The position numbers were made by a program, and so were the translations under genes. The notes below the pieces were generated by a model, which was not told the origin of the DNA, did not search any database, and saw nothing but the letters and a program-made list of their open reading frames with translations. 64,000 bases of DNA from Candidatus Sungiibacteriota bacterium (GTDB taxonomy: Bacteria > Patescibacteria > Paceibacteria > Sungbacterales > SURF-37): positions 46,025-110,024 of the forward strand of contig JACPMF010000009.1 in NCBI GenBank assembly GCA_016186145.1. The letters are read 5' to 3'. Below are positions 8,395-16,576 of this stretch, piece after piece. Positions within the stretch are counted from its first letter, which is position 1, and each line of letters starts with the position of its first letter.

Positions 8395-8901
8395 TTTCTT
8401 TTTAATATTCGCGGGATTCTTTCTCATCAATACGCAAAACCATCCTTCGGCAACATTTTCATATCTTTGATTTTCAGTGAAGAACTCAAATCTCACAATA
8501 CCTTTATCCGGATATTTTTTTGATTCTTTCGTCTCGGTAATATGCAAATAATGCTTAACCCTATCACCCGGACGCACCGGCAAAATAAATTTTACATACT
8601 TCTCGAGAAGGGCTTCAAGAGTTCCATGCCAAAAATCAACGGTGTGGAGCGCGCCAAAAAGCGTGTTCACTACGAGTTCGCCGTGAACAGCTAACCCGCC
8701 GAGAACCGTGGTGGCCGCGAAACTATTATTAAAATGAAGTGGATTGAAATCCCCCGTGGCAAGAGCAAAACGATCTATATCGCACCCGTCAATCCAAATC
8801 CAAGGCAAAGAATTAAAGCGCATACTTTTGTGGAAATCATCAAAGTATAGCGGCCGTCTAAAAATTTCGTTATTTACTGCGTCAACCCATCCGATCCTCA
8901 T
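8383..8901 (-). CDS. MaoC-like hot-dog-fold protein
   Basis: 172 residues. The segment IDRFALATGDFNPLHFNNSF followed by GGLAVHGELVVNTLFG matches the MaoC / (R)-enoyl hydratase hot-dog pattern (D-x-x-x-F-A-x-x-[ST]-G-D-x-N-P-x-H ... G-x-x-[VA]-H-G), with catalytic Asp and His present. Later segment FILPVRPGDRVKHYLHI is the family's second strand region. The start at 8901 is chosen because it overlaps the stop of a 41-residue gene as ATGA; a TTG 7 codons upstream is the alternative. The physiological substrate is unclear, as fatty-acid metabolism is usually absent in such organisms. Confidence 0.78.
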   Translation of the reverse strand: MRIGWVDAVNNEIFRRPLYFDDFHKSMRFNSLPWIWIDGCDIDRFALATGDFNPLHFNNSFAATTVLGGLAVHGELVVNTLFGALHTVDFWHGTLEALLEKYVKFILPVRPGDRVKHYLHITETKESKKYPDKGIVRFEFFTENQRYENVAEGWFCVLMRKNPANIKKKEAD

Positions 8902-9023
8902 GATCCGACCCCAAACTCCCAAAAAGCAGGCTCTTCCTCGTTTCTCTGTCGCCGTTTCAAAAAAGCCGATGCTGCAACAAACCCCGCAAGCACCCCAAAC
9001 AAAAACAACATGCTTTTGTTCAC
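8898..9023 (-). CDS. 41-residue single-span membrane protein coupled to MaoC-like gene
   Basis: GTG start preceded by GGAGGGGGCATATC. Sequence starts MNKSMLFLFGVLAGFVAAS, a single hydrophobic helix, then LKRRQRNEEEPAFWEFGVGS. Its TGA overlaps the MaoC-like ATG (ATGA), a classic coupled arrangement that makes both calls more credible. Function unknown. Confidence 0.6.
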   Translation of the reverse strand: MNKSMLFLFGVLAGFVAASAFLKRRQRNEEEPAFWEFGVGS

Positions 9024-9090
9024 GATATGCCCCCTCCGGTTTTCAACGAACCAGTACTTTTACTATATACTTCGGCAAAAAGAGATCAAA

Positions 9091-11553
9091 CTACACGACA
9101 AAATTAATAAGCTTATTTTTCACAAAAATAACCTTTCTGGGGACACCGGGCACATAGCGCTTTACCGCTTCGTTACTTAAAGCGGCGGCACGCGCATCTT
9201 CTTCGGTAATCCCCGCCCTTACTTCAACTGTTGCGCGCACTTTCCCGTTAACTTGTACAATAAGCGCGAAAAAATCTTCAGTAAGAAACTTTTTATCAAA
9301 CTTTGGCCACAAAGAGGTGTGCACGCTTTTTTTATTGCCAAGCGCATACCACAATTCCTCGGTAATGTGCGGCGCGAAGGGGGCGAGAAGTTTCAGGAAA
9401 ATTTCTTTTTCTTGGCGTCCGGCGCTGTCACTATGAGCCTCAAATTCATTCAAAAGCACCATCAAGGCGGAGATGGCGGTATTGTATTGTAAATTTTCGA
9501 TGTCTTCGGTAACTTTTTTTATCGTTTGATGCAAGATTTTTTGAGTTTGCGGTTTCGGGTTTTGCGTTTTTTTAGAATTCAGGGATTTGGTTTTAGAGCC
9601 TTGAGCGGCGTAATCATCAACAAACTTCCAAACGCGCTCTAAGAATCTTGTAACTCCCCTAATTCCAGTATCCCGGAAATCTCCTCCTTGTTCAAAAGGT
9701 CCCAAGAACATTAAATACATCCGCAAAGCATCTGCGCCGTAGGAATGGATATATTCATCAGGGTTCACCACATTGCCGCGGGATTTGGACATCTTCGCGC
9801 CGTCTTTTGTAATGTGGCCATGCGCGCGAAACATCTTGAACGGCTCATCAAAACCAATAATGCCGAAGTCGTAAAAAACCATAGTGATAAACCGCGTATA
9901 GAGAAGGTGCAATACCGCATGCTCAAATCCGCCCATGTAGCGATCCACCGGCAGCCATTTTTTTACCCTAAGCCTGTCGAAGGGCTTGCTTTTGTTTCCA
10001 ACATCGATGTACCGGTAGTAGTACCATGCGGAATCAAGAAACGTATCTGAAACATCGGTCTCTCTCCTTGCCCACTCGCTGCAACGCGGACATTTTACCC
10101 GATAAAACGACTCGACACTCGCAAGCGGAGATTGGCTGGTTCCGGTCGGACGGAATTCTTTAACAAACGGCAGAAGTACCGGCAGATCTTTTTCAGCAAC
10201 AGCATACCAGCCGGGCATTTCTTTTTGCTCGCCGCGCCCCGCACGCCGGCATGATTCGCAAAAAATCATCGGGATCGGCGGCCCCCAATAGCGCTGTCGT
10301 GAAATAAGCCAGTCCCGGAGACGGAACTGGGTTTTAAACTTTGCCTTCAAACTTTCGGCAATCATCCGCCGGGCCTCCTGGCTCTTAAAACCATTCGCCC
10401 ATCCGGAATTCAAAAGTTTTCCTTCGCCGGTATACGCAGAATGCAAGGGCGCATGCGATTCGCCGTCGTCGGATATGACTTCGCGAACGGGCAGATTGAA
10501 TTTTTTTGCAAACTCGAAGTCGCGCTCATCATGGGCCGGAACCGCCATGATCGCACCGGTGCCGACGCCGGAAAGCACATAATCCGCCACCCAAACCGGT
10601 ATCTTTTCGCCGTTTGCGGGATTGACGGCGAAAGATCCCGTAAATACTCCGGTCTTTATCTTCTTTGCGTCCAGCCGTTCCGCTTCGCTTCTCTTTGCCG
10701 CCTCCGCGATATATGCCTCAACTGCATCTTTTCGTTCTTTACCCAAAAACTCCGGTACCAACGGATGCTCCGGCGCAAGAACCAGATATGTCGCTCCGAA
10801 GACGGTGTCCGCCCTCGTCGTAAACACTTCGATCTGAAGCTTAGAGCCTGAAACTTGAAATTTAACTAATGCTCCCTCTGATTTTCCAATCCAGTTCTTT
10901 TGAGCAATCTTTACCTTCTCCGACCAGTCAATTTTTTCCAGATTCTTAAGCAGGCGTTCGGCGTAATCCGTTATCTTAAAAAACCACTGCTCAAGTTCTT
11001 TCTTTACCACCGTCGTACCGCACCGCTCGCACTCTCCGGCGATGACTTGCTCGTCGGCAAGAACGGTGAGGCATTGCGGACACCAGTTCACCAGGGCTTT
11101 TTTGCGATACGCAAGGCCGCGCTTAAACATCCTAATAAAGACCCACTGAGTCCAACGGTAGTATTCGGAATCATATGTTTCTAGGCGTTCTTTCCAGGCA
11201 AAACCGGAGCCAATGCCGGCAATCTGCTTATAAAATCTTTTTTCGGTAATTTTTGAAAGCAGCATCGGGTGTTTGCCGATTTTCAACGCATAGTTTTCGG
11301 AATGAATTCCAAAACCGTCAAGGCCGATAGGCTGAAAAACATCATACCTCTGCATGCGCTTGAGGCGTCCAAAAATATCGCATCCCACCATGTCATACAT
11401 ATTGCCGACATGCAGCCCCTCCGCGGACGGGTAAGGAAACATCGTTAGGTTATAAAATGGTTTTTTGGCACGCTTTAAATCGGGCTCATAAACCCCTTCT
11501 TGCAACCATTTTTTTTGCCATTTCGCCTCAATTTTTTTATGGTTGTATTTCAT
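9091..11553 (-). CDS. leuS: leucyl-tRNA synthetase
   Basis: 820 residues. Class I synthetase charging tRNA-Leu. HIGH-type motif FPYPSAEGLHVGN at 39-51, zinc-knuckle Cys pairs (WCPQC, CERC), an editing (CP1) domain with TTRADTVFGATYLVLAPEHP, KMSKS at 587-591 followed by RGNVVNPDEYI, and a C-terminal anticodon domain ending PRKVIFVKNKLINFVV. Two in-frame low-complexity insertions stand out: FQVSGSKLQ (about 231-240) and a KTKSLNSKKTQNPKPQTQ stretch (about 650-673), both made of the DNA words found in intergenic hairpins. Confidence 0.96.
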   Translation of the reverse strand: MKYNHKKIEAKWQKKWLQEGVYEPDLKRAKKPFYNLTMFPYPSAEGLHVGNMYDMVGCDIFGRLKRMQRYDVFQPIGLDGFGIHSENYALKIGKHPMLLSKITEKRFYKQIAGIGSGFAWKERLETYDSEYYRWTQWVFIRMFKRGLAYRKKALVNWCPQCLTVLADEQVIAGECERCGTTVVKKELEQWFFKITDYAERLLKNLEKIDWSEKVKIAQKNWIGKSEGALVKFQVSGSKLQIEVFTTRADTVFGATYLVLAPEHPLVPEFLGKERKDAVEAYIAEAAKRSEAERLDAKKIKTGVFTGSFAVNPANGEKIPVWVADYVLSGVGTGAIMAVPAHDERDFEFAKKFNLPVREVISDDGESHAPLHSAYTGEGKLLNSGWANGFKSQEARRMIAESLKAKFKTQFRLRDWLISRQRYWGPPIPMIFCESCRRAGRGEQKEMPGWYAVAEKDLPVLLPFVKEFRPTGTSQSPLASVESFYRVKCPRCSEWARRETDVSDTFLDSAWYYYRYIDVGNKSKPFDRLRVKKWLPVDRYMGGFEHAVLHLLYTRFITMVFYDFGIIGFDEPFKMFRAHGHITKDGAKMSKSRGNVVNPDEYIHSYGADALRMYLMFLGPFEQGGDFRDTGIRGVTRFLERVWKFVDDYAAQGSKTKSLNSKKTQNPKPQTQKILHQTIKKVTEDIENLQYNTAISALMVLLNEFEAHSDSAGRQEKEIFLKLLAPFAPHITEELWYALGNKKSVHTSLWPKFDKKFLTEDFFALIVQVNGKVRATVEVRAGITEEDARAAALSNEAVKRYVPGVPRKVIFVKNKLINFVV

Positions 11554-11701
11554 AAGCGCTCTTCACTATATAAGCATTGGCCAATTTTTAATTCAAGGCA
11601 TTTACATGCTTTACTTTTGTCATCTATGTTTGTGCCAAATAAACCCTATAGGATTTATTTAACGGTTTTGGTTGATTGCGTGATATATGCCTAACACCAA
11701 T

Positions 11702-11730
11702 TTGACTTCTTGCTACACTATTTGTATAGT
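11702..11730 (+). promoter_or_regulatory. sigma70-type promoter
   Basis: TTGACT - 17 nt - TATAGT, 45 bp upstream of the ATG at 11775. Confidence 0.75.
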
Positions 11731-11774
11731 AATGCCGCAGATCATTTATAAAATTGAATAGGGAAGGGAATGGC

Positions 11775-12380
11775 ATGAACCCCGGACACGAACTGCCAAG
11801 CGATGATGAAGTTTTTGAAAAAGCAAAAACAATAAAGAACCTTCCGAAGGATGCCGCGGAAAAGAGCAATACGGAGGTTATAGACTTTTTAAAATCTCTT
11901 GCCGAGTTTATCCAGGAAATGCAGCTTTGTACCCAATCAGGCCAAAAAGGGCCGCCTTCACCCCGGCGTTCGATCCAACAATTTGTAAGGCGCTGCAAAG
12001 AAAAAAAGATTTCCGCATGTATCTTTATAAAAAAGACCTCTCCGGCAACAAAAAAGACGTGGTCAAAGAAAAAACTGGTGAGTGTTAAGTATGCAATCCT
12101 CCGCAATTGGCCGCAGGAAGAAGCATCTCTTCACGTCCACATCACATGCGAGCTATGCGAAGTGTTGATCCGGCATATCGAGGTTTTGCCGGAATACACC
12201 TCTGTTGAGGCCGGAAAAATTGAAATTGAAATCCAAGATTTTCCCGGCGCATGCATGCCGACCCGAAATGAAGCGTCTAACCCACTACCAAAGCCAGCGA
12301 CGCCAAGCGAAGGCAACGTGCTCTCCGAAGCCGAAACACGGCGCTTCCTGGAAAGCATGGGGCTGGAAGACATACTCTAA
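11775..12380 (+). CDS. hypothetical cytoplasmic protein
   Basis: 201 residues, not recognised. N-terminal acidic helix region (DDEVFEKAKTIKNLPKDAAE), a central very basic stretch (KKTSPATKKTWSKKK), then a mixed region with Cys pair ITCELCEVLI and an acidic C-terminus ending ESMGLEDIL. The ATG at 11775 has GGGAAGGG 7 nt upstream; a TTG 7 codons earlier is in frame but sits on the Shine-Dalgarno. Own promoter and terminator. Function unknown. Confidence 0.6.
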   Translation: MNPGHELPSDDEVFEKAKTIKNLPKDAAEKSNTEVIDFLKSLAEFIQEMQLCTQSGQKGPPSPRRSIQQFVRRCKEKKISACIFIKKTSPATKKTWSKKKLVSVKYAILRNWPQEEASLHVHITCELCEVLIRHIEVLPEYTSVEAGKIEIEIQDFPGACMPTRNEASNPLPKPATPSEGNVLSEAETRRFLESMGLEDIL

Positions 12381-12403
12381 CCAGGGCAAAACAACAGTGA
12401 ACG

Positions 12404-12434
12404 AATCCCGCGCAAATGCGGGATTTTATGTTTT
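12404..12434 (+). terminator. intrinsic terminator
   Basis: AATCCCGC-loop-GCGGGATT followed by TTATGTTTTT; overlaps the stop of the convergent recombinase gene. Confidence 0.85.
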
Positions 12435-13343
12435 TAAATTTCTGGAGTGGTATTTTTTGTGAATTTCGCGAAGCGCTTTGTCAGTAACATGCGTGTATAT
12501 CTGCGTAGTGGTGATTTGCGCGTGCCCCAGAAGCTGCTGGACCGACCGCAAATCCGCTCCGTTTCGTAAAAGGTCGGTCGCAAACGCATGACGCAAACCG
12601 TGCGGCGTAATTTTTTTTGAAATGCCGGCCTGCAGAGCACATTTTTTAACAAGACGTTGAATAGAGCGCGGTGTCAAACGAAGCTCGGTACTGTTTTTTA
12701 TTGAAGTTCCTTTTTTAAAATGAACAAACAACGCTTCATCAACATCACCGCGCTTATCGAGGTATTTTTGAAGCGCATCCCGCGCGCGCTCCGACAAAAA
12801 CACGATGCGGATTTTATCGCCCTTGCCGCGCACTGAAAATTCATCGCGCTTCAAATTAATCGAGTCGCGACTTAGTTGGGCGAGTTCGGAAACGCGCAGG
12901 CCGGTCGAAAAAAAAAGTTCAAGAAGCGCGCGATCGCGAAGAGCAGTAAGCGTGTCCCCCTTCGGAGCGCCAAGCAATCGTTCGAGTTCGTCATGTTCGA
13001 TTACTTCCAATTCACGGCTAGGTGCTTTCCCCAATTCAACTTTTTCCGGCGTTAAACTTTTGATATCGCGCTTGGCAAGATACTTCAAAAAACTCCGCAG
13101 TGCTATCAAATGATAAAGCTGCGTCTGTTTTTTAAGCGGCTCACCATCGGCTCCACTAATGCGGTTTAGTTTGATGCGATAGCTCCGAACCGCTTCTGCC
13201 GTAATATCTTGCGGTTTTTCAATGCCGGCAAGCTTTGAGAATCGGCGCAGATAACGGTCATAATTTTCAATGGTTTTCGGCGAACGATTCTTTTCTATTT
13301 CCAAATATTCTAAAAATTGTCTTCGCAATTCTTTTAAGGACAT
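12426..13343 (-). CDS. xerC: tyrosine recombinase of the XerC/XerD family
   Basis: 305 residues. N-terminal SAM-like core-binding domain (1-95) and C-terminal catalytic domain. Active-site residues: R150 (STGLRVSEL), K174 (VRGKGDK), H248-x-x-R251 (HGLRHAF), H274 (LLGHAQITTTQ) and nucleophile Y283 (IYTHV). Length and spacing are those of chromosome-dimer resolution Xer proteins rather than phage integrases. It is also the only recombinase in the window that could act on the miniature tRNA-linked elements at 44.9 and 46.4 kb, though nothing links them directly. XerC versus XerD cannot be told apart here. Confidence 0.92.
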   Translation of the reverse strand: MSLKELRRQFLEYLEIEKNRSPKTIENYDRYLRRFSKLAGIEKPQDITAEAVRSYRIKLNRISGADGEPLKKQTQLYHLIALRSFLKYLAKRDIKSLTPEKVELGKAPSRELEVIEHDELERLLGAPKGDTLTALRDRALLELFFSTGLRVSELAQLSRDSINLKRDEFSVRGKGDKIRIVFLSERARDALQKYLDKRGDVDEALFVHFKKGTSIKNSTELRLTPRSIQRLVKKCALQAGISKKITPHGLRHAFATDLLRNGADLRSVQQLLGHAQITTTQIYTHVTDKALREIHKKYHSRNLKT

Positions 13344-13383
13344 TACCTATATGGTATCAGTTTTAGTCGCACAATAAAATCCC

Positions 13384-13591
13384 ACTCGCCATTTCAAAAT
13401 TTTTCCAGCATTCGATTCGGACAAAACATCCTTACGCACTTCGCAATACGAATAAGAAAAATCTGAACTCAACCTCGTCCCGATTTCAGCGGGACTTGGG
13501 ATTCAAACAAGCAGATTTTCCTTGTATTGCTTATGCGCTCGTCGTTTTGTAACCCAAATCTCTGTAATGGAAAAATTTTGGAATGGCTCGC
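13384..13591. repeat. long imperfect hairpin, about 208 bp
   Basis: The gap between xerC and the next gene holds a long inverted repeat: CCATTTCAAAATTTTTCC pairs with GGAAAAATTTTGGAATGG, and GCAATACGAATAAG pairs with a CTTGTATTGC segment, with GTCCCG-GCGGGAC near the apex. No gene is supported in 13344-13677. Confidence 0.75.
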
Positions 13592-13612
13592 TTAAGTAGA
13601 CAATATAAAATG

Positions 13613-13647
13613 AAAAACCCGCTAGGGGTCTTGCGACATAGCGGGTA
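13613..13647 (-). terminator. intrinsic terminator
   Basis: CCCGCTA ... TAGCGGG followed by TTTTTCATTTTA on the minus strand, 31 bp after the stop of the 163-residue gene. Confidence 0.85.
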
Positions 13648-13677
13648 GACAGTTGGTCTGTCCAGTCCATCTGCACA

Positions 13678-14169
13678 TCATCCTTTGAAGTAAGCGACGG
13701 CCTCATCGTCCTTGATGCCGTTGGCCATCCGTTTGAAGCGGAGCTTCCACTGGCCGCCTTTGCAAAACCAGCGGGGAGTCCATTCGATGCCAAACACCAC
13801 GTTGTCGCCTGGGCCGAACCTCGTGCCGGGGATGTGGTACAGGGAGCCCCAGAAACCGATGAACGAATTGCCTCCGTTCGGTGCTTGCCGCCAGGATTCC
13901 GGGATGGCTTCCTGATATTCGAGTAGCACTCGGTAATTCATATTCAACGGCTTGATGCGTCCCTCATGCGCATGGAGGTAGAACCACAGGTCCTTGCCCG
14001 TTCGCACGAGCGGGTTGGGCCTGCCGTACATCAGTTCCACCTTCTCTACTTCCCAGACAACCTCGCCCTGTCCATCTGCGAAATGCTCGCAAAGATCCAG
14101 GAGCCTGAACATCACGTCCGGAGCAGGGCTGCCTGCGGGGATGATGACACGCCCTTGTAATGTTGTCAC
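13678..14169 (-). CDS. hypothetical protein, GC-rich cassette
   Basis: 163 residues. GTG start with AAGGAG 10 nt upstream. Begins MTTLQGRVIIPAGSPAPDV; aromatic-rich middle (NSFIGFWGSLYHIPGTRFGPGD) and ends RMANGIKDDEAVAYFKG. No membrane segment and no recognised domain. Codon usage is strongly GC-ending (GTC, CTC, AAG, GAG), unlike xerC and the toxin gene beside it. With its own promoter (14210-14238) and terminator it is a self-contained unit of possible foreign origin. Confidence 0.65.
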   Translation of the reverse strand: MTTLQGRVIIPAGSPAPDVMFRLLDLCEHFADGQGEVVWEVEKVELMYGRPNPLVRTGKDLWFYLHAHEGRIKPLNMNYRVLLEYQEAIPESWRQAPNGGNSFIGFWGSLYHIPGTRFGPGDNVVFGIEWTPRWFCKGGQWKLRFKRMANGIKDDEAVAYFKG

Positions 14170-14209
14170 TAATCTTTCTCCTTTCTGTCATTTTTGTGAT
14201 CCTGTTTTT

Positions 14210-14238
14210 ATAATAACAACATGTATATATAAAGTCAA
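14210..14238 (-). promoter_or_regulatory. sigma70-type promoter with upstream CGTTGCTATTGAC box
   Basis: Minus strand TTGACT - 17 nt - TATTAT. The 13-mer CGTTGCTATTGAC covering the -35 is identical to the one at the promoter of the gene at 43787-44647. Confidence 0.75.
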
Positions 14239-14332
14239 TAGCAACGTAGCAACAAAAAATCAGCATCTCTGCTACTTCTTATATCAAATCTTTATGAAAA
14301 AATTTTCTTTTCCCAAAAATATGTTTTATGAA

Positions 14333-14617
14333 TCAATGATTATTCATTACCCGTTTCTCTACAGCCGAATAAACGACTGATCGATGCTGAATCGCAAATA
14401 TCTTTATTGTTATACCGTCTATCCTAAAAATAATCCTATAATCTCCCACACGGAGTTTACGATAACCTTTAAGCGAACGGCGAAGCGGCTTTCCGTAAAC
14501 ATCCGGCCCCGTCATGAGTTTCCGCTCAATGACCTGACGTATTTTATCGCGCCAAACCTTCGAGATCTTCGGTATATCGTCATGCACGACAGACTCGTGA
14601 TAAAAAACCTTGAACAT
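14333..14617 (-). CDS. RelE/ParE-superfamily toxin
   Basis: 94 residues. Compact basic protein with the RelE-fold C-terminal pattern LRRSLKGYRKLRVGDYRIIFRIDG and IKIFAIQHR, characteristic of mRNA interferase toxins. The gene starts 9 bp after the stop of the ribbon-helix-helix-like gene upstream, giving the standard antitoxin-toxin order. Toxin activity is inferred from family and context. Confidence 0.87.
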   Translation of the reverse strand: MFKVFYHESVVHDDIPKISKVWRDKIRQVIERKLMTGPDVYGKPLRRSLKGYRKLRVGDYRIIFRIDGITIKIFAIQHRSVVYSAVEKRVMNNH

Positions 14618-14626
14618 TTTTTATTG

Positions 14627-14848
14627 TTATTTCCAGGCTCTCGTATGGCCAACGAACCGCGACCCTTTTCTATCTCGCTTTAAGGCGATTTTGTCCCAAG
14701 ATTGATCCTCTTCCAACTCCAAAGCAATTTCAATAAGTCTCGCCGCTTTTGTTGCTTCGGGGGTTCGGTCCCGCTTAGCAAGCTTACTCAAGGCCTCTTT
14801 TATTTCATCTGGCAATGTAATGTTAATTCTAGTTTTGGTAGTGGTCAT
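14627..14848 (-). CDS. ribbon-helix-helix-type antitoxin
   Basis: 73 residues from the ATG at 14848 (an in-frame ATG six codons upstream lies across the -10 region and is unlikely). TTKTRINITLPDEIKEALSKLAK is a typical RHH strand-helix start; the acidic/aromatic C-terminus (ELEEDQSWDKIAL) would bind the toxin. The promoter at 14857-14886 leaves only about one base before the ATG, so the mRNA appears leaderless. The direct repeat GTATCAAAAGTGTATCA overlapping the promoter is a plausible operator. Confidence 0.8.
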   Translation of the reverse strand: MTTTKTRINITLPDEIKEALSKLAKRDRTPEATKAARLIEIALELEEDQSWDKIALKRDRKGSRFVGHTRAWK

Positions 14849-14856
14849 ATATTTAT

Positions 14857-14886
14857 AGTGTATCAAAAGTGTATCAGCAATGTCAA
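14857..14886 (-). promoter_or_regulatory. toxin-antitoxin promoter with direct repeat
   Basis: Minus strand TTGACA - 18 nt - TACACT, eight bp before the ATG. GATACAC occurs twice, once in the spacer and once at the -10. Confidence 0.65.
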
Positions 14887-14942
14887 GGGGGGATAATTAA
14901 GTTTCTTAAAGTGTGCAGTATTCTTGAATTAGTCCGAACGCA

Positions 14943-15235
14943 TTTCGCCGCCTGCGGCGGCGAGGAAAGCCCCCAGCCTGCGTGGCCGAAGCCACTTCGG
15001 CGAGGCGAAGGCCCGCGAAAAATCCGAAAGGCGGCGCCTGCCCGCCGACCTGTCCGCCAAAGCTTTAGCGACGGCGGAAGCCTCGGCGCAGGCGGGGAAC
15101 CGCACCGACTTGTCCGCCGAAGTTTTAACGAAGGCGAGTGACAATTTCCCGCCGTCGCCCTTTGGGCTATGGCGGACACGGCAAGTTTTTCTTTGCATTG
15201 CACTCCGTAGCTTTAGCGAAGGATGTGGCGGCAAA
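14943..15235. repeat. cluster of GC-rich palindromic elements
   Basis: About 290 bp of GC-rich repeat modules: GCCGCCTGCGGCGGC, GAAGCCACTTCGGCGAGGCG, GTCCGCCAAAGCTTTAGCGACGGCG, and a second variant with GTTTTAACGAAGG. The modules match the in-frame insertions in rluD and the gene at 39099. Open frames here are artefacts of the repeats; no gene is supported in 14887-15239. Confidence 0.75.
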
Positions 15236-15239
15236 TTCT

Positions 15240-16013
15240 TTAATTCTTAACATACTTTTTCAAAAGACTATGCAATTTTCTACCCTTATAAATCAGCTCA
15301 TCACTTTCCAATTTTTTAAGTTCATAAAGAGGCGCAAATTCTTTGTAGAGTTTCGGCATTTTAAGAATTTCTATCAACTCATACTTAACCCATTTGTCAT
15401 AGTCCAGCGGATAAACTTTTTTGGATATGAAAAGGGCCTGCAGAAATTCTTTGGCGGCATCATGGAATCTCTTAAATGCTTGAAAATACAAACCGCGCTT
15501 CACGTACGGTTCAATGTGTTCGATATTATTCACACAATACATTTTTACCTCTTTCAATCTTTTTTTCCTCAACGATTCGTTGTAGTAAGGAAAGAATTTC
15601 TCTTTCGCGCGATCATAGGAATTGCCGCGCTTAAAAACAGGATGGCAATAAACAAAAGAGTGCCCGAGCTCTATTTCAAAATCGTCGGGCCCACTTGTCC
15701 AAAATCGCTGTTTCGGCTTGGGGTTCAAAGTTCGTATATGCAACCCGATATCGAAAAATCGGCCGGTGTCTTCATTTTTCTTCAAGCTTTTAATTATAGA
15801 CGGTCCAACAATATCGAATTCTTTCGAAAGTTCATCAATAGTTGTTTGGTCTTTAACGAAAACGTCAACATCAACGTCAGCGTCGTGAGAGCCCTTGCCA
15901 CGCAAAATCGAACCGACCAATGTGATAGCCAAAACAACCTTTTTCTTCTTGAAAAAATCAACCGTCGCCCAAAATGCTTTTTCGTGCGATTTGCTTGGAA
16001 ATACAAAGTCCAT
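15240..16013 (-). CDS. nucleotidyltransferase-domain protein with helical C-terminus
   Basis: 257 residues. N-terminal Pol-beta-type nucleotidyltransferase core: LVGSILRGKGSHDADVDVDVFV (residues about 32-53) supplies the G-S ... D-x-D motif. The C-terminal half (about 140-257) is helical and Lys/Tyr-rich, resembling a HEPN-like substrate-binding domain. A short insertion RTLNPKPKQ carries the repeat vocabulary seen in the synthetases. Possible roles include antibiotic or tRNA/protein nucleotidylation; substrate unknown. Confidence 0.7.
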   Translation of the reverse strand: MDFVFPSKSHEKAFWATVDFFKKKKVVLAITLVGSILRGKGSHDADVDVDVFVKDQTTIDELSKEFDIVGPSIIKSLKKNEDTGRFFDIGLHIRTLNPKPKQRFWTSGPDDFEIELGHSFVYCHPVFKRGNSYDRAKEKFFPYYNESLRKKRLKEVKMYCVNNIEHIEPYVKRGLYFQAFKRFHDAAKEFLQALFISKKVYPLDYDKWVKYELIEILKMPKLYKEFAPLYELKKLESDELIYKGRKLHSLLKKYVKN

Positions 16014-16049
16014 AAAAAATTTTCTTCCCGCAAAATTAAAATATGGTTC

Positions 16050-16107
16050 CCTCCAGAGGCGGGCAGGCGAGCCGACCCGCTTCGCCGGAGCTTCAGCGAG
16101 GCGAGTG
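16050..16107. repeat. GC-rich palindromic element
   Basis: Contains GCGAGCCGACCCGCTTCGCC and GGAGCTTCAGCGAGGCGAG; reverse-complement relative of the element in the gene at 39099-39707. Confidence 0.65.
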
Positions 16108-16166
16108 TTTTTCTCCGGGTTCTTTTGCGGTTTTTATCGACGTAACGAAACCACAAAATTACACAA

Positions 16167-16237
16167 TGCGGGTAGGCGGAATCGAACCGCCATCAGCTGA
16201 TTGGCAACCAGCTGTTCTACCATTAAACCATACCCGC
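16167..16237 (-). tRNA. tRNA-Gly (GCC)
   Basis: Acceptor GCGGGTA/TACCCGC, anticodon stem GCTGG/TCAGC with loop TTGCCAA (anticodon GCC), T-arm GGTTCGATTCC. CCA not encoded. Confidence 0.93.
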
Positions 16238-16246
16238 TTATAAAAT

Positions 16247-16462
16247 TTATACTGCAAATGCAATAACATGCATAACGACAGCTACAAACACCAAAACTGC
16301 TCCAACTAGTTTATGTCTAGTAAAAATAAGCAGAGCCAGACCAAACCCAAAAACAGCATGCGTGACATTGGCAACCGCAATATGCTGCTGCCAAAAAGCG
16401 TACGCTCGCTCAAAATAAAATCCTACCAATGGTAAATTTTCTAAAAAAGCGTCAAAGGCCAT
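16247..16462 (-). CDS. small membrane protein between two tRNA genes
   Basis: 71 residues from the ATG at 16462, only 2 bp after the tRNA-Phe 3' end and ending 9 bp before tRNA-Gly. Sequence MAFDAFLENLPLVGFYFERA then two hydrophobic stretches (about 30-50 and 52-71). No Shine-Dalgarno is possible because the tRNA occupies that position, so translation would begin on a tRNA-processed 5' end. The clean hydrophobic pattern argues it is real, but an artefact cannot be excluded. Confidence 0.45.
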   Translation of the reverse strand: MAFDAFLENLPLVGFYFERAYAFWQQHIAVANVTHAVFGFGLALLIFTRHKLVGAVLVFVAVVMHVIAFAV

Positions 16463-16464
16463 AA

Positions 16465-16536
16465 TGCCGAGGGGGAGAATCGAACTCCCTACGCTTGCCT
16501 CTTCAGGGCAACGCTCTACCAATGAGCTACCTCGGC
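16465..16536 (-). tRNA. tRNA-Phe (GAA)
   Basis: Acceptor GCCGAGG/CCTCGGC, anticodon stem TTGCC/GGCAA, loop CTGAAGA (GAA), T-arm GAGTTCGATTCTC. CCA not encoded. Confidence 0.93.
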
Positions 16537-16576
16537 TTTTTATTCAGTTTACAAAAATTTCCCCAAATCGCAACCT

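Noticed and set aside
14943..15235. CRISPR-like or coding interpretation of the GC-rich repeat cluster
   Set aside because: Repeats vary in spacing and sequence, have no uniform spacers and no cas genes; they match in-frame palindromic elements elsewhere.
15138..16145. Long + strand open frame (about 335 codons)
   Set aside because: It is the antisense of the nucleotidyltransferase gene and of the GC-rich repeat cluster; no ribosome site and no domain.
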